DNA of 51,901 nucleotides. Source: an uncultured bacterium. GTDB taxonomy: Bacteria > Bipolaricaulota > Bipolaricaulia > RBG-16-55-9 > DRJF01. A model generated the notes under the pieces. The model made no database searches and was not told the DNA's origin. It saw only the letters and a list, made by a program, of their open reading frames with translations. The stretch lies in the NCBI GenBank assembly GCA_913053845.1, contig CAJXGD010000010.1, positions 1 through 51,901 on the forward strand, read 5' to 3'. Positions 25,867 through 35,464 of the stretch are shown here, one piece after another (position 1 is the first letter of the stretch; each line of letters begins with the position of its first letter). The position numbers and the translations under genes are program-made.

Positions 25867-27141
25867 ATGTCCAACTCAGAATTACGGCGAACCTCGGAGT
25901 TGCAATTGTTGGAAATGGCCCAGCGTTTTTTCGATGCGGCGGCCGATCAGTTGGGTTTGGAAGAGCCGCTGCGGGAGTTGCTGCGCTATCCCAAGCGCAA
26001 GCTGACGGTGATCTTTCCCGTGCAGATGGACGACGGGAGCGTGCGTCATTTTGAGGGCTATCGCGTCCAGCACCATCCGGTACTGGGTCCGACCAAAGGC
26101 GGCATTCGCTACCATCCGCAGGTTACTATCGAGGAGATCGAGGCCTTAGCCGTCCTGATGACCTGGAAGACGGCGGTGGTCAGCCTGCCGCTGGGCGGGG
26201 CCAAGGGAGGCGTGCGCTGCGACCCCACTCAACTGTCGCTCGGTGAGCTGGAACGAATGACTCGGCGCTACGCCAACGAAATCAGCCCACTCATCGGGCC
26301 GGACATCGACATCCCGGCACCGGACCTCTTCACCGGCGAGCGGGAGATGGCCTGGATCGTGGACACGATCAGCATGCACCATCAGGGTCAGTATATGCCC
26401 GGACTGGTGACCGGCAAACCCCTAGTCTTGGGCGGATCGGAAGGACGAGATACGGCGACCGGTCGCGGCGGTTTCTTCATCGCTCAGGAGACGCTGAAGC
26501 ACCTGAAGAGATCGCTGAAAGATGCGCGGGTCGCCATTCAAGGCTTCGGCAAGGTCGGCTCGAACTTGGCGCACTTCCTGCAGCAAGGTGGGGCCAAGGT
26601 CATCGCCGTCGGCGACGTGCGCGGCGGAGTCAAAAATGAGGCCGGATTGGACATCGCGGCCTTGCAGAGACACGTTAAGGAGAGCGGCTCGGTGGTCGAG
26701 TTCCCCGGGAGCGAGGCGATCAGCAACGAGGATCTCTTGGAGCTGGAGGTCGAGCTGCTCTTTCCCGCGGCGCTGGAGAACCAGATCACGGTAGACAACG
26801 CCGAGCGGATTAAGGCTCAGATGGTGATCGAGATGGCCAACGGTCCCACGACCTGGGAGGCGGACCAGTTGCTTTATGAGCGAGGCACCCTGGTAGTCCC
26901 GGACATCTTGGCCAACGCGGGGGGCGTGACCGTTTCCTACTTCGAGTGGGTTCAAGACCGCTCCTTCTATTTTTGGACCGCTGAATTGGTCGATCGGCGC
27001 CTCAAGCGAGTGATGGTCAAGGCCTTCCATAAGGTGCTAACCACCCATCTCCAACATCGGGTCGAGATGCGCACCGCCGCCTACATGGTCGCCATCGATC
27101 GAGTGGCGCAGGCGGCTCGAGCGCGTGGGTTGTACGCTTGA
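25867..27141 (+). CDS. gdhA: Glutamate dehydrogenase (Glu/Leu/Phe/Val dehydrogenase family)
   Basis: Interconverts glutamate with 2-oxoglutarate and ammonia, 424 residues, the hexameric short type. The substrate and catalytic lysines are in GPTKGGIRYHP and LPLGGAKGGVRCDP. PAPDLFTGEREMAWIVDTI follows, and the Rossmann fold starts at VAIQGFGKVGSNLAHFL near residue 225. Cofactor preference cannot be read reliably. The ATG has a weak ribosome site (TTGAG) and lies 8 bp after a hairpin, so it may depend on readthrough from the Lon-like gene. It fits amino-acid catabolism together with PepF and Tdh. Confidence 0.95.
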   Translation: MSNSELRRTSELQLLEMAQRFFDAAADQLGLEEPLRELLRYPKRKLTVIFPVQMDDGSVRHFEGYRVQHHPVLGPTKGGIRYHPQVTIEEIEALAVLMTWKTAVVSLPLGGAKGGVRCDPTQLSLGELERMTRRYANEISPLIGPDIDIPAPDLFTGEREMAWIVDTISMHHQGQYMPGLVTGKPLVLGGSEGRDTATGRGGFFIAQETLKHLKRSLKDARVAIQGFGKVGSNLAHFLQQGGAKVIAVGDVRGGVKNEAGLDIAALQRHVKESGSVVEFPGSEAISNEDLLELEVELLFPAALENQITVDNAERIKAQMVIEMANGPTTWEADQLLYERGTLVVPDILANAGGVTVSYFEWVQDRSFYFWTAELVDRRLKRVMVKAFHKVLTTHLQHRVEMRTAAYMVAIDRVAQAARARGLYA

Positions 27142-27182
27142 CCTCCCTCAAGCTCTTGCTCCGGTCGGTGGCGAGCCTCGGC

Positions 27183-27211
27183 TTGACAGTGGCTGAGGCG
27201 TCTGGTATACT
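27183..27211 (+). promoter_or_regulatory. 16S rRNA promoter
   Basis: TTGACA (27183-27188), 17-bp spacer, TATACT (27206-27211). Transcription would start near 27218, giving a leader of about 113 nt before mature 16S. Confidence 0.8.
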
Positions 27212-27240
27212 GCTTCCTAGTACTCGCGGAAGCAAGTAGA

Positions 27241-27255
27241 TCGTTCTTTGAAAAG
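27241..27255 (+). promoter_or_regulatory. boxA-like antitermination signal
   Basis: TCGTTCTTTGAAAAG in the 16S leader closely resembles the boxA sequences of rRNA leaders and spacers that recruit NusB-NusE. Confidence 0.65.
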
Positions 27256-27330
27256 TGGATAGCATGGTGCGAGCGTATCACTCTAGGCGTTGGGGCTGCC
27301 CTCGGGCAGGCTCAACGTGACCTTGAGATA

Positions 27331-28888
<1,558 letters not shown>

Positions 28889-28981
28889 CTAGGGAGATAT
28901 AAGTCCTTAGAAACTTCAGATCTACTGCCGTGAGTAACTGATACCCCACCATGCTAGTCCGCTTTTCATCCCTTCACACTC

Positions 28982-30397
28982 TCAGGTTGATTGCAATATC
29001 TCCACCAGTCTCTCCAGCGCCAGCGCGCGCGAGCCTTTGATCAGGATAAGATTCTTTTCCCCGGCCAGCTCAGCCTGGATCAGCTCCGCTAATCCCTCAA
29101 GCTCTCCGGCTAATCTCACCCGCTCCGCGCTCCAACCCTGCTCGCTCCGGAGTGCTCGCCCAGTTCGAGCAGCCTCCTCACCCAAGCCAAAGAATTTATA
29201 GCTGCCGCCCCCCGGATCGTGTTGAACCAGCCGAGCCAGCTCCGCGGCAATCTCCCGGTGGGCTTCCCGGCTATGCGCGCCTAGCTCGAGTATTCCTCCA
29301 AAGACAAATATTTTTTGATACCCCGGCAGATGGAGCCGCGCCAGCGTGCGCAGTGCCTGTTTAGTCGCCTGAGGACTGGCATTATAACTATCATCCAGCA
29401 GCCAGCCGTAGCGCTGCGAATGCCTAAGCTGCAGACGGTGATTCACCGGCTCGAACTCGGCTAACGCCCGGCTGCAATCGGCCGGATCTACGCCTAGCAC
29501 CCTGGCGAGAGCTGTGGCGGCTAATATGTTATAGACATTATGTCGCCCTAGTAGTTTGCTCTTGAGGAGGCAGTTGCCCTGGGGTGTCTCCAGCCTGAAA
29601 CGCAAGCCTTCCAATGAGAAATCTTCGATCCGGCTGGCTCGCCAAGCTATGTCCGACCGATTGATCCCATAACCCAGCAGCCGGCAGGGCAGATCACCGG
29701 CCCGCGCGCTCAAGAACTCATCATCGAGATTGAGCAGGGCTAAGCCATCGGAGGGCAAGCTCTGAATAAGCTCCCACTTGGCTGCGGCCAGCGCCTGCCG
29801 ATCCGGGAAGAATCCCAGGTGAGCGTCGCCGATGCCGGTGATCAGCCCCACCGTGGGCCTTAGAATCTGAGCCAGTTGCCCGATCTCACCGGGCCGCTGC
29901 AAGGCCAGCTCAAATACACCGATCTCCGTTTGGGAGGGCAAATTCAGCAGCGCCAAGGGCAGGCCGATCTCGCTATTATAATTTCCCGGTGAGCGGTAGA
30001 CCCGCCGCCCGGCCCGGCGGAGCAGATGTGCCAGCAGCTCCTTGCTGGTCGTCTTGCCTGCGCTCCCGCTGATCCCAATGAGGGGAATGGCTAACTGGGA
30101 GCGATAGGCGCCTGCCACCTGGCGCAGCGCTCGCCCAGTATTCGGCACGCCGATCAGGTTATAGCCCACGTTGTCGGGCAGCTTCTGCCCGGACTGCACC
30201 AGGGCACCGCAGGCCCCACGGGCGAAGGCTTGGCGCAAGAATCTGTGCCCATCGGTCCGGCGACCGGGCAGAGCAATAAAAAACTGACCGGCCTGCAAAG
30301 TGCGGCTGTCAATAGAAAAACCGGTCGGACGAGTGTTTTCTTGGGGCCGCTGCAGCCGACCCCCGCAGGCCTCAGTCAACCGCGCGATCGTCAGCAT
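28982..30397 (-). CDS. murF: UDP-N-acetylmuramoyl-tripeptide--D-alanyl-D-alanine ligase
   Basis: Last cytoplasmic step of the peptidoglycan precursor: adds D-Ala-D-Ala to the UDP-MurNAc tripeptide using ATP. About 471 residues. The ATP loop GISGSAGKTTSKELLAHLL is near residues 104-122, followed by SPGNYNSEIGLPLALL, the central GDAHLGFF and the C-terminal DDSYNASPQA. I chose the ATG at 30397 (MLTIARLTEACGG), the family start. An upstream ATG at 30427 would add ten residues encoded by the palindromic repeat, which is unlikely. It converges on the 16S gene. Confidence 0.96.
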   Translation of the reverse strand: MLTIARLTEACGGRLQRPQENTRPTGFSIDSRTLQAGQFFIALPGRRTDGHRFLRQAFARGACGALVQSGQKLPDNVGYNLIGVPNTGRALRQVAGAYRSQLAIPLIGISGSAGKTTSKELLAHLLRRAGRRVYRSPGNYNSEIGLPLALLNLPSQTEIGVFELALQRPGEIGQLAQILRPTVGLITGIGDAHLGFFPDRQALAAAKWELIQSLPSDGLALLNLDDEFLSARAGDLPCRLLGYGINRSDIAWRASRIEDFSLEGLRFRLETPQGNCLLKSKLLGRHNVYNILAATALARVLGVDPADCSRALAEFEPVNHRLQLRHSQRYGWLLDDSYNASPQATKQALRTLARLHLPGYQKIFVFGGILELGAHSREAHREIAAELARLVQHDPGGGSYKFFGLGEEAARTGRALRSEQGWSAERVRLAGELEGLAELIQAELAGEKNLILIKGSRALALERLVEILQST

Positions 30398-30398
30398 G

Positions 30399-30440
30399 GT
30401 AGGGGCGAAGTAGGGGCGTATGGCCATACGCCCCTACTTC
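30399..30440. repeat. GTAG-bounded perfect palindrome (REP-like)
   Basis: A 34-bp perfect palindrome at 30407-30440, whose half is GAAGTAGGGGCGTATGG, is preceded by an extra direct copy of GTAGGGGCGAA (30399). It shares the GTAGGGGC/GCCCCTAC ends with the repeat at 5109-5165. It sits between the S55 peptidase gene and murF, directly before the murF start codon, and any mRNA through it would form a very stable hairpin. Confidence 0.8.
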
Positions 30441-30464
30441 GGGATAAATGCTTCGCCCTGAGCT

Positions 30465-32351
30465 CTAGCAGTAGAAGAGCTGTTTGCAGTTGGACTTCTG
30501 CTGCTTCTTTGGCTGGGAGCTCTGCTCCTGTTGGGACGATTGCGCCTGAGTCTGGTTCGGCTCAATGCGGACTTCGACCGCCTGATCTCCAGAAAGCACC
30601 CAATCCTTGAGATGTTGGACATCGGTATAGTTGGACGGCTGGCTGGCGGAGCTGCGGGCCAGCCCTAACAGTTCCACGGTGAGCTGATCGTTGGTGCTCA
30701 GCCCTTCGATCACCTTGACCAGCTCGGAGAGGCTCTTGAAGATCGGTGCCGGGGCCCGATTGTTGTTGGAGGCCGAGGTGCGCCGGGGTCCACCGAAGGC
30801 GTGCAACACCAGCCGACGACTGTTCAGCCGCTGCGGCAGTTGCAAGGAGCCGGTGATTCGCACCTTGCCCCCACGGAAGGGTTGCAGATTCACCGTATAA
30901 TTGATGGTATCGCCCGGATGATAGCTACGCTTATCCAGCTTGATGGACTGGACTTGCAGGGCACGCACCTTGCGGGTCACGCTCATGTCCAGCTCGATCT
31001 GGGTGAACTTGGGAGCCGCGAACTCATTGTGAGACAGGATAAAAACCACCTGAGCCGCTTGCAGCGGCCCGGCGACGGCGATATCGGAGAAACTGGCGAA
31101 GATATCCGAGCGCTTGAGGTCGGTCGGCAGCCCATCACCGCTGAGACGATAGGTGATGCGCATCGTCCCTGGACCGATGCGATCGAGTGATTGATCCACC
31201 GCGCTTAGCGTGCCGGAGAAGAGCAGGGAAGCCAGCAAATTCTCATCCGGAATGAAGTTGGACTTGAACTCGTGCAGCTTGCCAGTGTCCTGGTCTTTCA
31301 CGCGGATGGTTACCCCGACGGTGCGCGGTGTCCGGCCCAGCGCGGCGCCCACCCCTTGAAAGCGGTCTTCCAAGATGGAGCCCAGGATTTGGTGACGATT
31401 GACCTGGGGGATCACAAAGGAGATCCGGGAGTTCTGGGCCGTGTCGAGGATCTGGGCGCCCGCCAGGAGCATCTGCGACTTCCCCTGGGCCAACAATTGG
31501 TGGCCGCAGGTGAGCAGCGTATCGGTCTTTTCGTCAATATAGGTGGTGGTGCAGACGAAGCCCAAGGTGATGTCGCCGTTGGAGAAGAGCAGTCCCACCG
31601 GACGGCCGGCTGCCAATTGGCTCATCTGCTGGCCGGCCGCGTCGACGCCCTGGTCGGCCATGGTGGCCAGGGGATAGAGCTTGGCGTTTAGTTGAGCTTC
31701 CAAGCCGGCAGCCAGTTGCTGCCGGAAGCTCTCCCTGGCGGGGTAGGCGATCGCTTCCTCCGGCAGGCCGAGAGTGGTCAGTTGGGACAGCAGCCGACTT
31801 GGCACGCCCTCCTTGAGCCAATTGAAGGCCCGTGGGCTCAGGCCACCGGCATAAAGCGGGCTGTTGGCCTTAACCAGGCCGGGGGGCAGCGTAAGCTGGC
31901 TGGTCTGTAATCCTGAGCTGGAGCGGGAGATCATCTGGCTGAGCTTGAGCATGGTCTCGATGGGGCGCACGAAGCCGATCGGATCAGGACTCTTGGAGTT
32001 GGCGAAGGCGCCGAAGAAGGCCCCGATCAGCTTGCCGTCGATGTAGATGGGTGAGCCGCTCATCCCTTGGGCGTAGCCGCCGGCCTTGCTGATCGCATCC
32101 CCGCTGGAGCGGATCAGGATATAATCATTGAGCTCGCCGGGGTTGTCCACTACGCCGATCACTTTGATTTGGAAGCTCTTCATCCCCAGGCGATCCAGGG
32201 TCGTCTGGCCGATGCCGGTCATGCCGGGCCGGATATCGCTAAAACGCATGAAGGGTTGAGGGCCGGCCATATCTGCCGACACCGGCGTGATCAGTGCTCC
32301 CAGACTCAAGGCCAACAAAGCAGCTAAGGCAACGACGCGGATGGTTTTCAC
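30465..32351 (-). CDS. Secreted SpoIVB/S55-type serine peptidase-like protein
   Basis: Exported protein of 628 residues with signal peptide MKTIRVVALAALLALSLGALITPVSA. The S55 signature GGYAQGMSGSPIYIDGKLIGAFFGA lies at about 91-115, with the nucleophile serine in GMSGSP (S100 or S98). A CGHQ histidine appears much later (about 277). The order Ser before His is reversed relative to SpoIVB but is seen in large S55-domain proteins of non-sporulating bacteria. The C-terminal half looks beta-rich and ends in a Gln/Ser/Lys tail. It starts with GTG behind AAGGAGGAG. It could be a signalling protease or an inactive binding module; nothing nearby names a substrate. Confidence 0.82.
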   Translation of the reverse strand: MKTIRVVALAALLALSLGALITPVSADMAGPQPFMRFSDIRPGMTGIGQTTLDRLGMKSFQIKVIGVVDNPGELNDYILIRSSGDAISKAGGYAQGMSGSPIYIDGKLIGAFFGAFANSKSPDPIGFVRPIETMLKLSQMISRSSSGLQTSQLTLPPGLVKANSPLYAGGLSPRAFNWLKEGVPSRLLSQLTTLGLPEEAIAYPARESFRQQLAAGLEAQLNAKLYPLATMADQGVDAAGQQMSQLAAGRPVGLLFSNGDITLGFVCTTTYIDEKTDTLLTCGHQLLAQGKSQMLLAGAQILDTAQNSRISFVIPQVNRHQILGSILEDRFQGVGAALGRTPRTVGVTIRVKDQDTGKLHEFKSNFIPDENLLASLLFSGTLSAVDQSLDRIGPGTMRITYRLSGDGLPTDLKRSDIFASFSDIAVAGPLQAAQVVFILSHNEFAAPKFTQIELDMSVTRKVRALQVQSIKLDKRSYHPGDTINYTVNLQPFRGGKVRITGSLQLPQRLNSRRLVLHAFGGPRRTSASNNNRAPAPIFKSLSELVKVIEGLSTNDQLTVELLGLARSSASQPSNYTDVQHLKDWVLSGDQAVEVRIEPNQTQAQSSQQEQSSQPKKQQKSNCKQLFYC

Positions 32352-32431
32352 AACTTCTCCTCCTTCGAGAACTAGATGATTGCTAAGCTAAACTGCCTCT
32401 ACTGCGTATCTGGCGGCTCTGCTGGCCAGAT

Positions 32432-33556
32432 TTAGCCAACTCGCTGCACGATCGCCTCTGCCCCTTCCTCCATACCGGCCACGGGCGTGATGCCGTGTGC
32501 TCGGAGAATGGCATTGCCCTCGGATTCATTGGTCCCGGTCAGCCGCACCACCAGGGGCAGCTTCAGTCCCAAGTCGCCGACGGCCTCCACCAGGCCCTGG
32601 GCGACCTGATCGCAGCGGGTGATGCCACCAAAGATATTGACCCAGATACCCCGGACTTGGCTATCGGCGGCCACGAACTCCAGCGCAGTTTTCATCTGCT
32701 TGGCGTTCGCCCCGCCGCCGATGTCCAGGAAGTTGGCCGGCCGACCGCCCTTGAGCTGAATCAAGTCCAGCGTGGCCATCACCAAGCCGGCTCCATTGCC
32801 TACCACGCCAATGGAGCCATCCAGTTTGACATACTGAAGACCGTGCTCGCGCGCCCGCCGTTCCAAGGGGTCTTCGGAGGCTGTCTGGCTCCAGCTCTGT
32901 AGCTCTCGGGGTATGTCATCGTCGTCAATGACGAATTTGGAATCTACTGCCACCAATTGTCCATCGGCACTCTGGGCCAAGGGGTTAATCTCGACCAGAC
33001 TGGCATGATAACGGGTGAAGGCCCGATAGAGCTTCTCGACAACTTCGCTCAGGGGGCGGAATAGCTCACGCTCCAGGCCGGCGGCGAAGCACAACTGGCG
33101 CATCTGATAGTCGTGCAGCCCCTCCAAGGGAGCTATGTGAAACTTGTGAATAGCCTCTGGAGAGCTACGCGCCACCTCTTCGATATCCATGCCACCCGCG
33201 CTGGAAAAGATCACCACCGGAGCATGAGCCGAGCGATCGAGGGTGATACTGAGATAAAATTCGCGCTGGATGTCGACGGCCGGGGCGACAAGGAGCTCGG
33301 TCACCGCTTCGCCCTTGATGGTCAGGCCCAAGATTTGCTTGGCCTGCTGGAGCGCTTCCTCACGGTTGGTCACCAGCTTGACCCCGCCGGCCTTGCCCCG
33401 CCCGCCGGTCAACACTTGAGCTTTAATGACCACCGGGAAACCCAACCGGGCAGCGATTTGGGCCGCCTGCTCCGGGCGGGTGACCAACTGGCCCTCGGAG
33501 ACGGGCAGCCCGACCTCTTTGAATAGCTCCTTACCCTGATATTCCTTGAGTTTCAA
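32432..33556 (-). CDS. sucC: Succinate--CoA ligase (ADP/GDP-forming) subunit beta
   Basis: Beta subunit of succinyl-CoA synthetase, 374 residues against about 388 in E. coli. The N-terminal ATP-grasp domain begins MKLKEYQGKELFKEVGLPVSEG. Later parts include KAQVLTGGRGKAGGVKLV, VEINPLAQ, LDGSIGVVGNGAGLVMATLDLI and the ligase domain ANFLDIGGGANAKQMKTALEFV and IFGGITRCDQVAQGL. The start codon is TTG at 33556, with AAGGATAT upstream. The alpha-subunit gene sucD, normally the next gene, is missing: the S55 peptidase follows. SucD must be elsewhere, or another acyl-CoA ligase partner is used. Confidence 0.95.
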   Translation of the reverse strand: MKLKEYQGKELFKEVGLPVSEGQLVTRPEQAAQIAARLGFPVVIKAQVLTGGRGKAGGVKLVTNREEALQQAKQILGLTIKGEAVTELLVAPAVDIQREFYLSITLDRSAHAPVVIFSSAGGMDIEEVARSSPEAIHKFHIAPLEGLHDYQMRQLCFAAGLERELFRPLSEVVEKLYRAFTRYHASLVEINPLAQSADGQLVAVDSKFVIDDDDIPRELQSWSQTASEDPLERRAREHGLQYVKLDGSIGVVGNGAGLVMATLDLIQLKGGRPANFLDIGGGANAKQMKTALEFVAADSQVRGIWVNIFGGITRCDQVAQGLVEAVGDLGLKLPLVVRLTGTNESEGNAILRAHGITPVAGMEEGAEAIVQRVG

Positions 33557-33582
33557 ATGATATCCTTAGCCGGTTCGCTTAA

Positions 33583-33903
33583 CTACTGTTGCTGGACCTT
33601 CTCGGCTTCCTTCTCGGCTTCCGCCTCGTCCTCGGCTTCCGGCTTCACATCTACCGGAGCCTCTGTGGCTGCCGAAGCGGAGTTCTTGGCCGCAGTAGCC
33701 TTGGTCTCTTCCAGCGAGATCTCGCCCTGCAGCTTGTTGGCCTCATCTTTGAAGGCGCGCAGCCCTTGGCCCAGGGAGCGGGCTACTTCAGGGAGTTTCT
33801 TGCCCCCAAAGAGCAGCAGCACAATCAGGAAGACGACCAGGATCTCCGGTCCAGAGAAGAAGTTCGCCTGGGTTACCGGCACCATCAATAAACTGTAAAT
33901 CAT
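33583..33903 (-). CDS. tatA: Sec-independent protein translocase TatA/TatB family protein
   Basis: Pore-forming component of the twin-arginine export system, 106 residues. An N-terminal membrane helix (GPEILVVFLIVLLLFGGKKLPEVARSLGQGLRAFKDEANKL) with the FGGKKLPE hinge is diagnostic of TatA. An amphipathic helix follows, then an Ala/Glu/Lys-rich acidic tail. I prefer the ATG at 33903 because GGAGG lies just before it; the ATG at 33915 overlaps that ribosome site. No tatC is nearby. TatA and TatB cannot be separated with certainty, but the sequence is closer to TatA. Confidence 0.92.
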   Translation of the reverse strand: MIYSLLMVPVTQANFFSGPEILVVFLIVLLLFGGKKLPEVARSLGQGLRAFKDEANKLQGEISLEETKATAAKNSASAATEAPVDVKPEAEDEAEAEKEAEKVQQQ

Positions 33904-33971
33904 AGAGTCCTCCATCGCGGATTTCCGCTTTGCTTTGAGCTATGCTACTCTAGCAGAACTGCCGGCCAAAG

Positions 33972-34748
33972 TCAATGTGACTCTCCAGCTTGACGCCGCT
34001 GCCAGGCGATTTGCAGTCCGCGCAGGGTCAGCAAGGGATCATAGAGCTCGATCTCTGGGATTTGCGCCATAAAGAACTGACCCCAGCCACCGGTGGCAAT
34101 CACCCGCAGATTCTCTTCATACTCGCCGCGAAAGCGCACGATTAAGCCTCGCACCAGATCTATAAAGCCCAGCACGATGCCGGCCTTGAGGTTTTCCACT
34201 GTGTCACGACCGATGACGCTCTCCGGCGGCACCAGCTCGACGCCAAAGAGCTGCGCCGTGCGTTTGACCAGCGTAGTCGCGGCCAGTTCCATCTCCGGGG
34301 CGATCGCTCCGCCCAGAAAAGCACCGTCTGTCGAGACGAGATTGAAAGTCACTGCGGTGCCAAAGTCAATGACCAGCAAAGGGCCGCCGCAGCGCTCATA
34401 GCCGGCCAAGCAGTCGGCGATCCGGTCGGTGCCCACGGAGACCGGCTCGCTGACATCGAGCGGCAGCAGTTGCCAGTCATGCTGCAAGAAAGCCGGCTCC
34501 AGTTGGAAATAACGCTGGCCCATCTGGATCAACGCTCGGTGCAGTGAGGGCACCACCGAGCCGATGATCATACCCTTGATCTGCTGAGCCTGCAGGCCGG
34601 CCTGGGCCATCAGCGCCGTCAGGCTTAGCCCCAGCTCATCGGCGGTCAAATCCGCGCGGGTGGCCAGTTGCCAGTCGCCGCGCAGTACTTCGCCGGTGAA
34701 GACCGCCGCCCCAATCGTGGTGTTGCCCACCTTGAGTGCCAAGAGCAT
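33972..34748 (-). CDS. coaX: Type III pantothenate kinase family protein with a changed first phosphate motif
   Basis: CoaX-fold protein, 258 residues. It keeps the GTDRIADCLAGYE segment (catalytic Asp), VIDFGTAVTFNLV (second ATP-binding motif) and GGAIAP. In the first motif the family has [D]-x-G-N-T at residue 6; here it reads MLLALKVGNTTIG, with Lys (codon AAG) for Asp. The usual GG-x-I-x-PG also reads GGAIAPE. Asp6 is one of the conserved acidic residues needed by known CoaX enzymes, so activity is doubtful or altered. The ATG at 34748 follows AAGGAGGT. If active it would start CoA synthesis from pantothenate. It follows a glycosyltransferase gene closely. Confidence 0.88.
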   Translation of the reverse strand: MLLALKVGNTTIGAAVFTGEVLRGDWQLATRADLTADELGLSLTALMAQAGLQAQQIKGMIIGSVVPSLHRALIQMGQRYFQLEPAFLQHDWQLLPLDVSEPVSVGTDRIADCLAGYERCGGPLLVIDFGTAVTFNLVSTDGAFLGGAIAPEMELAATTLVKRTAQLFGVELVPPESVIGRDTVENLKAGIVLGFIDLVRGLIVRFRGEYEENLRVIATGGWGQFFMAQIPEIELYDPLLTLRGLQIAWQRRQAGESH

Positions 34749-34759
34749 CACGGACCTCC

Positions 34760-35464
34760 TTAATCCAACCGGGTGAAGACTGAGCGGATGATGTCCCCGT
34801 ACATCTTGAGGCGGGCCCGCAGCCCTTGTGAGAAGCCCCGCTTCTCCTCCTTCATCACGTGGGTGACCCCCCGCAGTTTAACCCGCTCCTCGGTCCAGTT
34901 CTCCTTGAACGACAGCTTGGTTAAAGCCATTTCTACTCCAAAATCCAGCCGGCCCAACACCCGCTTCAGCCGGTTCCAGAGTGCGCGGCTGATCACCCGT
35001 TGCCCGGAGAGATAAGGGGCATAGGTCTGGGAGATGTCGGTGTTCAGCCGCCCGTTTCTAAATACCCCAATGACCATGTCCGGGTGTTTCTGCTGATAAA
35101 CGCCGATCAGCCCTTCGATATGCTCCGGGCGCAGCCCCACCAGGTCGGCGTCCAAGAAGAGCAGGATGTCATGATGCGCCAGGCGCACTCCCTCATCGAG
35201 TGCCGCGGCCTTGCCCACGTTGCGCGCCAGCGAGATGACTTCAACTCCCAGGCGCCGGGCCACCTCGGCAGTCCCGTCGGTCGAGCCGTCATCCACTACG
35301 ATGATCTCGGCGATGCAGTCGGCCTGGCACAGCGGACGCAGGACCGCGCCAATGCGGGTGGCCTCGTTGTAGGCCGGAATGATCGCCGAAGCTGGGCCGA
35401 CCTGCTCTGCTGCCAAGGTAGGGGCCAGCCCTGTGTCGCCCCTAGCTGGTGACGGTTGATTCAT
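34760..35464 (-). CDS. Family 2 glycosyltransferase
   Basis: GT-A fold transferase using a nucleotide-sugar donor, 234 residues. It shows SAIIPAYNEATRIGAVLRPL (N-terminal strand), IIVVDDGSTDGTAEVARRLG (donor binding) and ILLFLDADLVGLRPEHI (metal-binding DxD). There are no membrane helices. It resembles short glucosyl-3-phosphoglycerate or dolichyl-phosphate-type enzymes, but the acceptor cannot be told. Its start overlaps the end of ispG by 23 bp, and coaX follows 11 bp after its stop, so it is inside an operon. Confidence 0.85.
   Translation of the reverse strand: MNQPSPARGDTGLAPTLAAEQVGPASAIIPAYNEATRIGAVLRPLCQADCIAEIIVVDDGSTDGTAEVARRLGVEVISLARNVGKAAALDEGVRLAHHDILLFLDADLVGLRPEHIEGLIGVYQQKHPDMVIGVFRNGRLNTDISQTYAPYLSGQRVISRALWNRLKRVLGRLDFGVEMALTKLSFKENWTEERVKLRGVTHVMKEEKRGFSQGLRARLKMYGDIIRSVFTRLD

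Noticed and set aside
28889..28981. 16S processing stem downstream of the rRNA
   Set aside because: CTAGAGAG upstream and CTAGGGAG downstream look similar, but I could not find a convincing complementary stem.
30398..30427. Ten-residue N-terminal extension of MurF
   Set aside because: It is encoded by the palindromic repeat, and the family start matches the later ATG.
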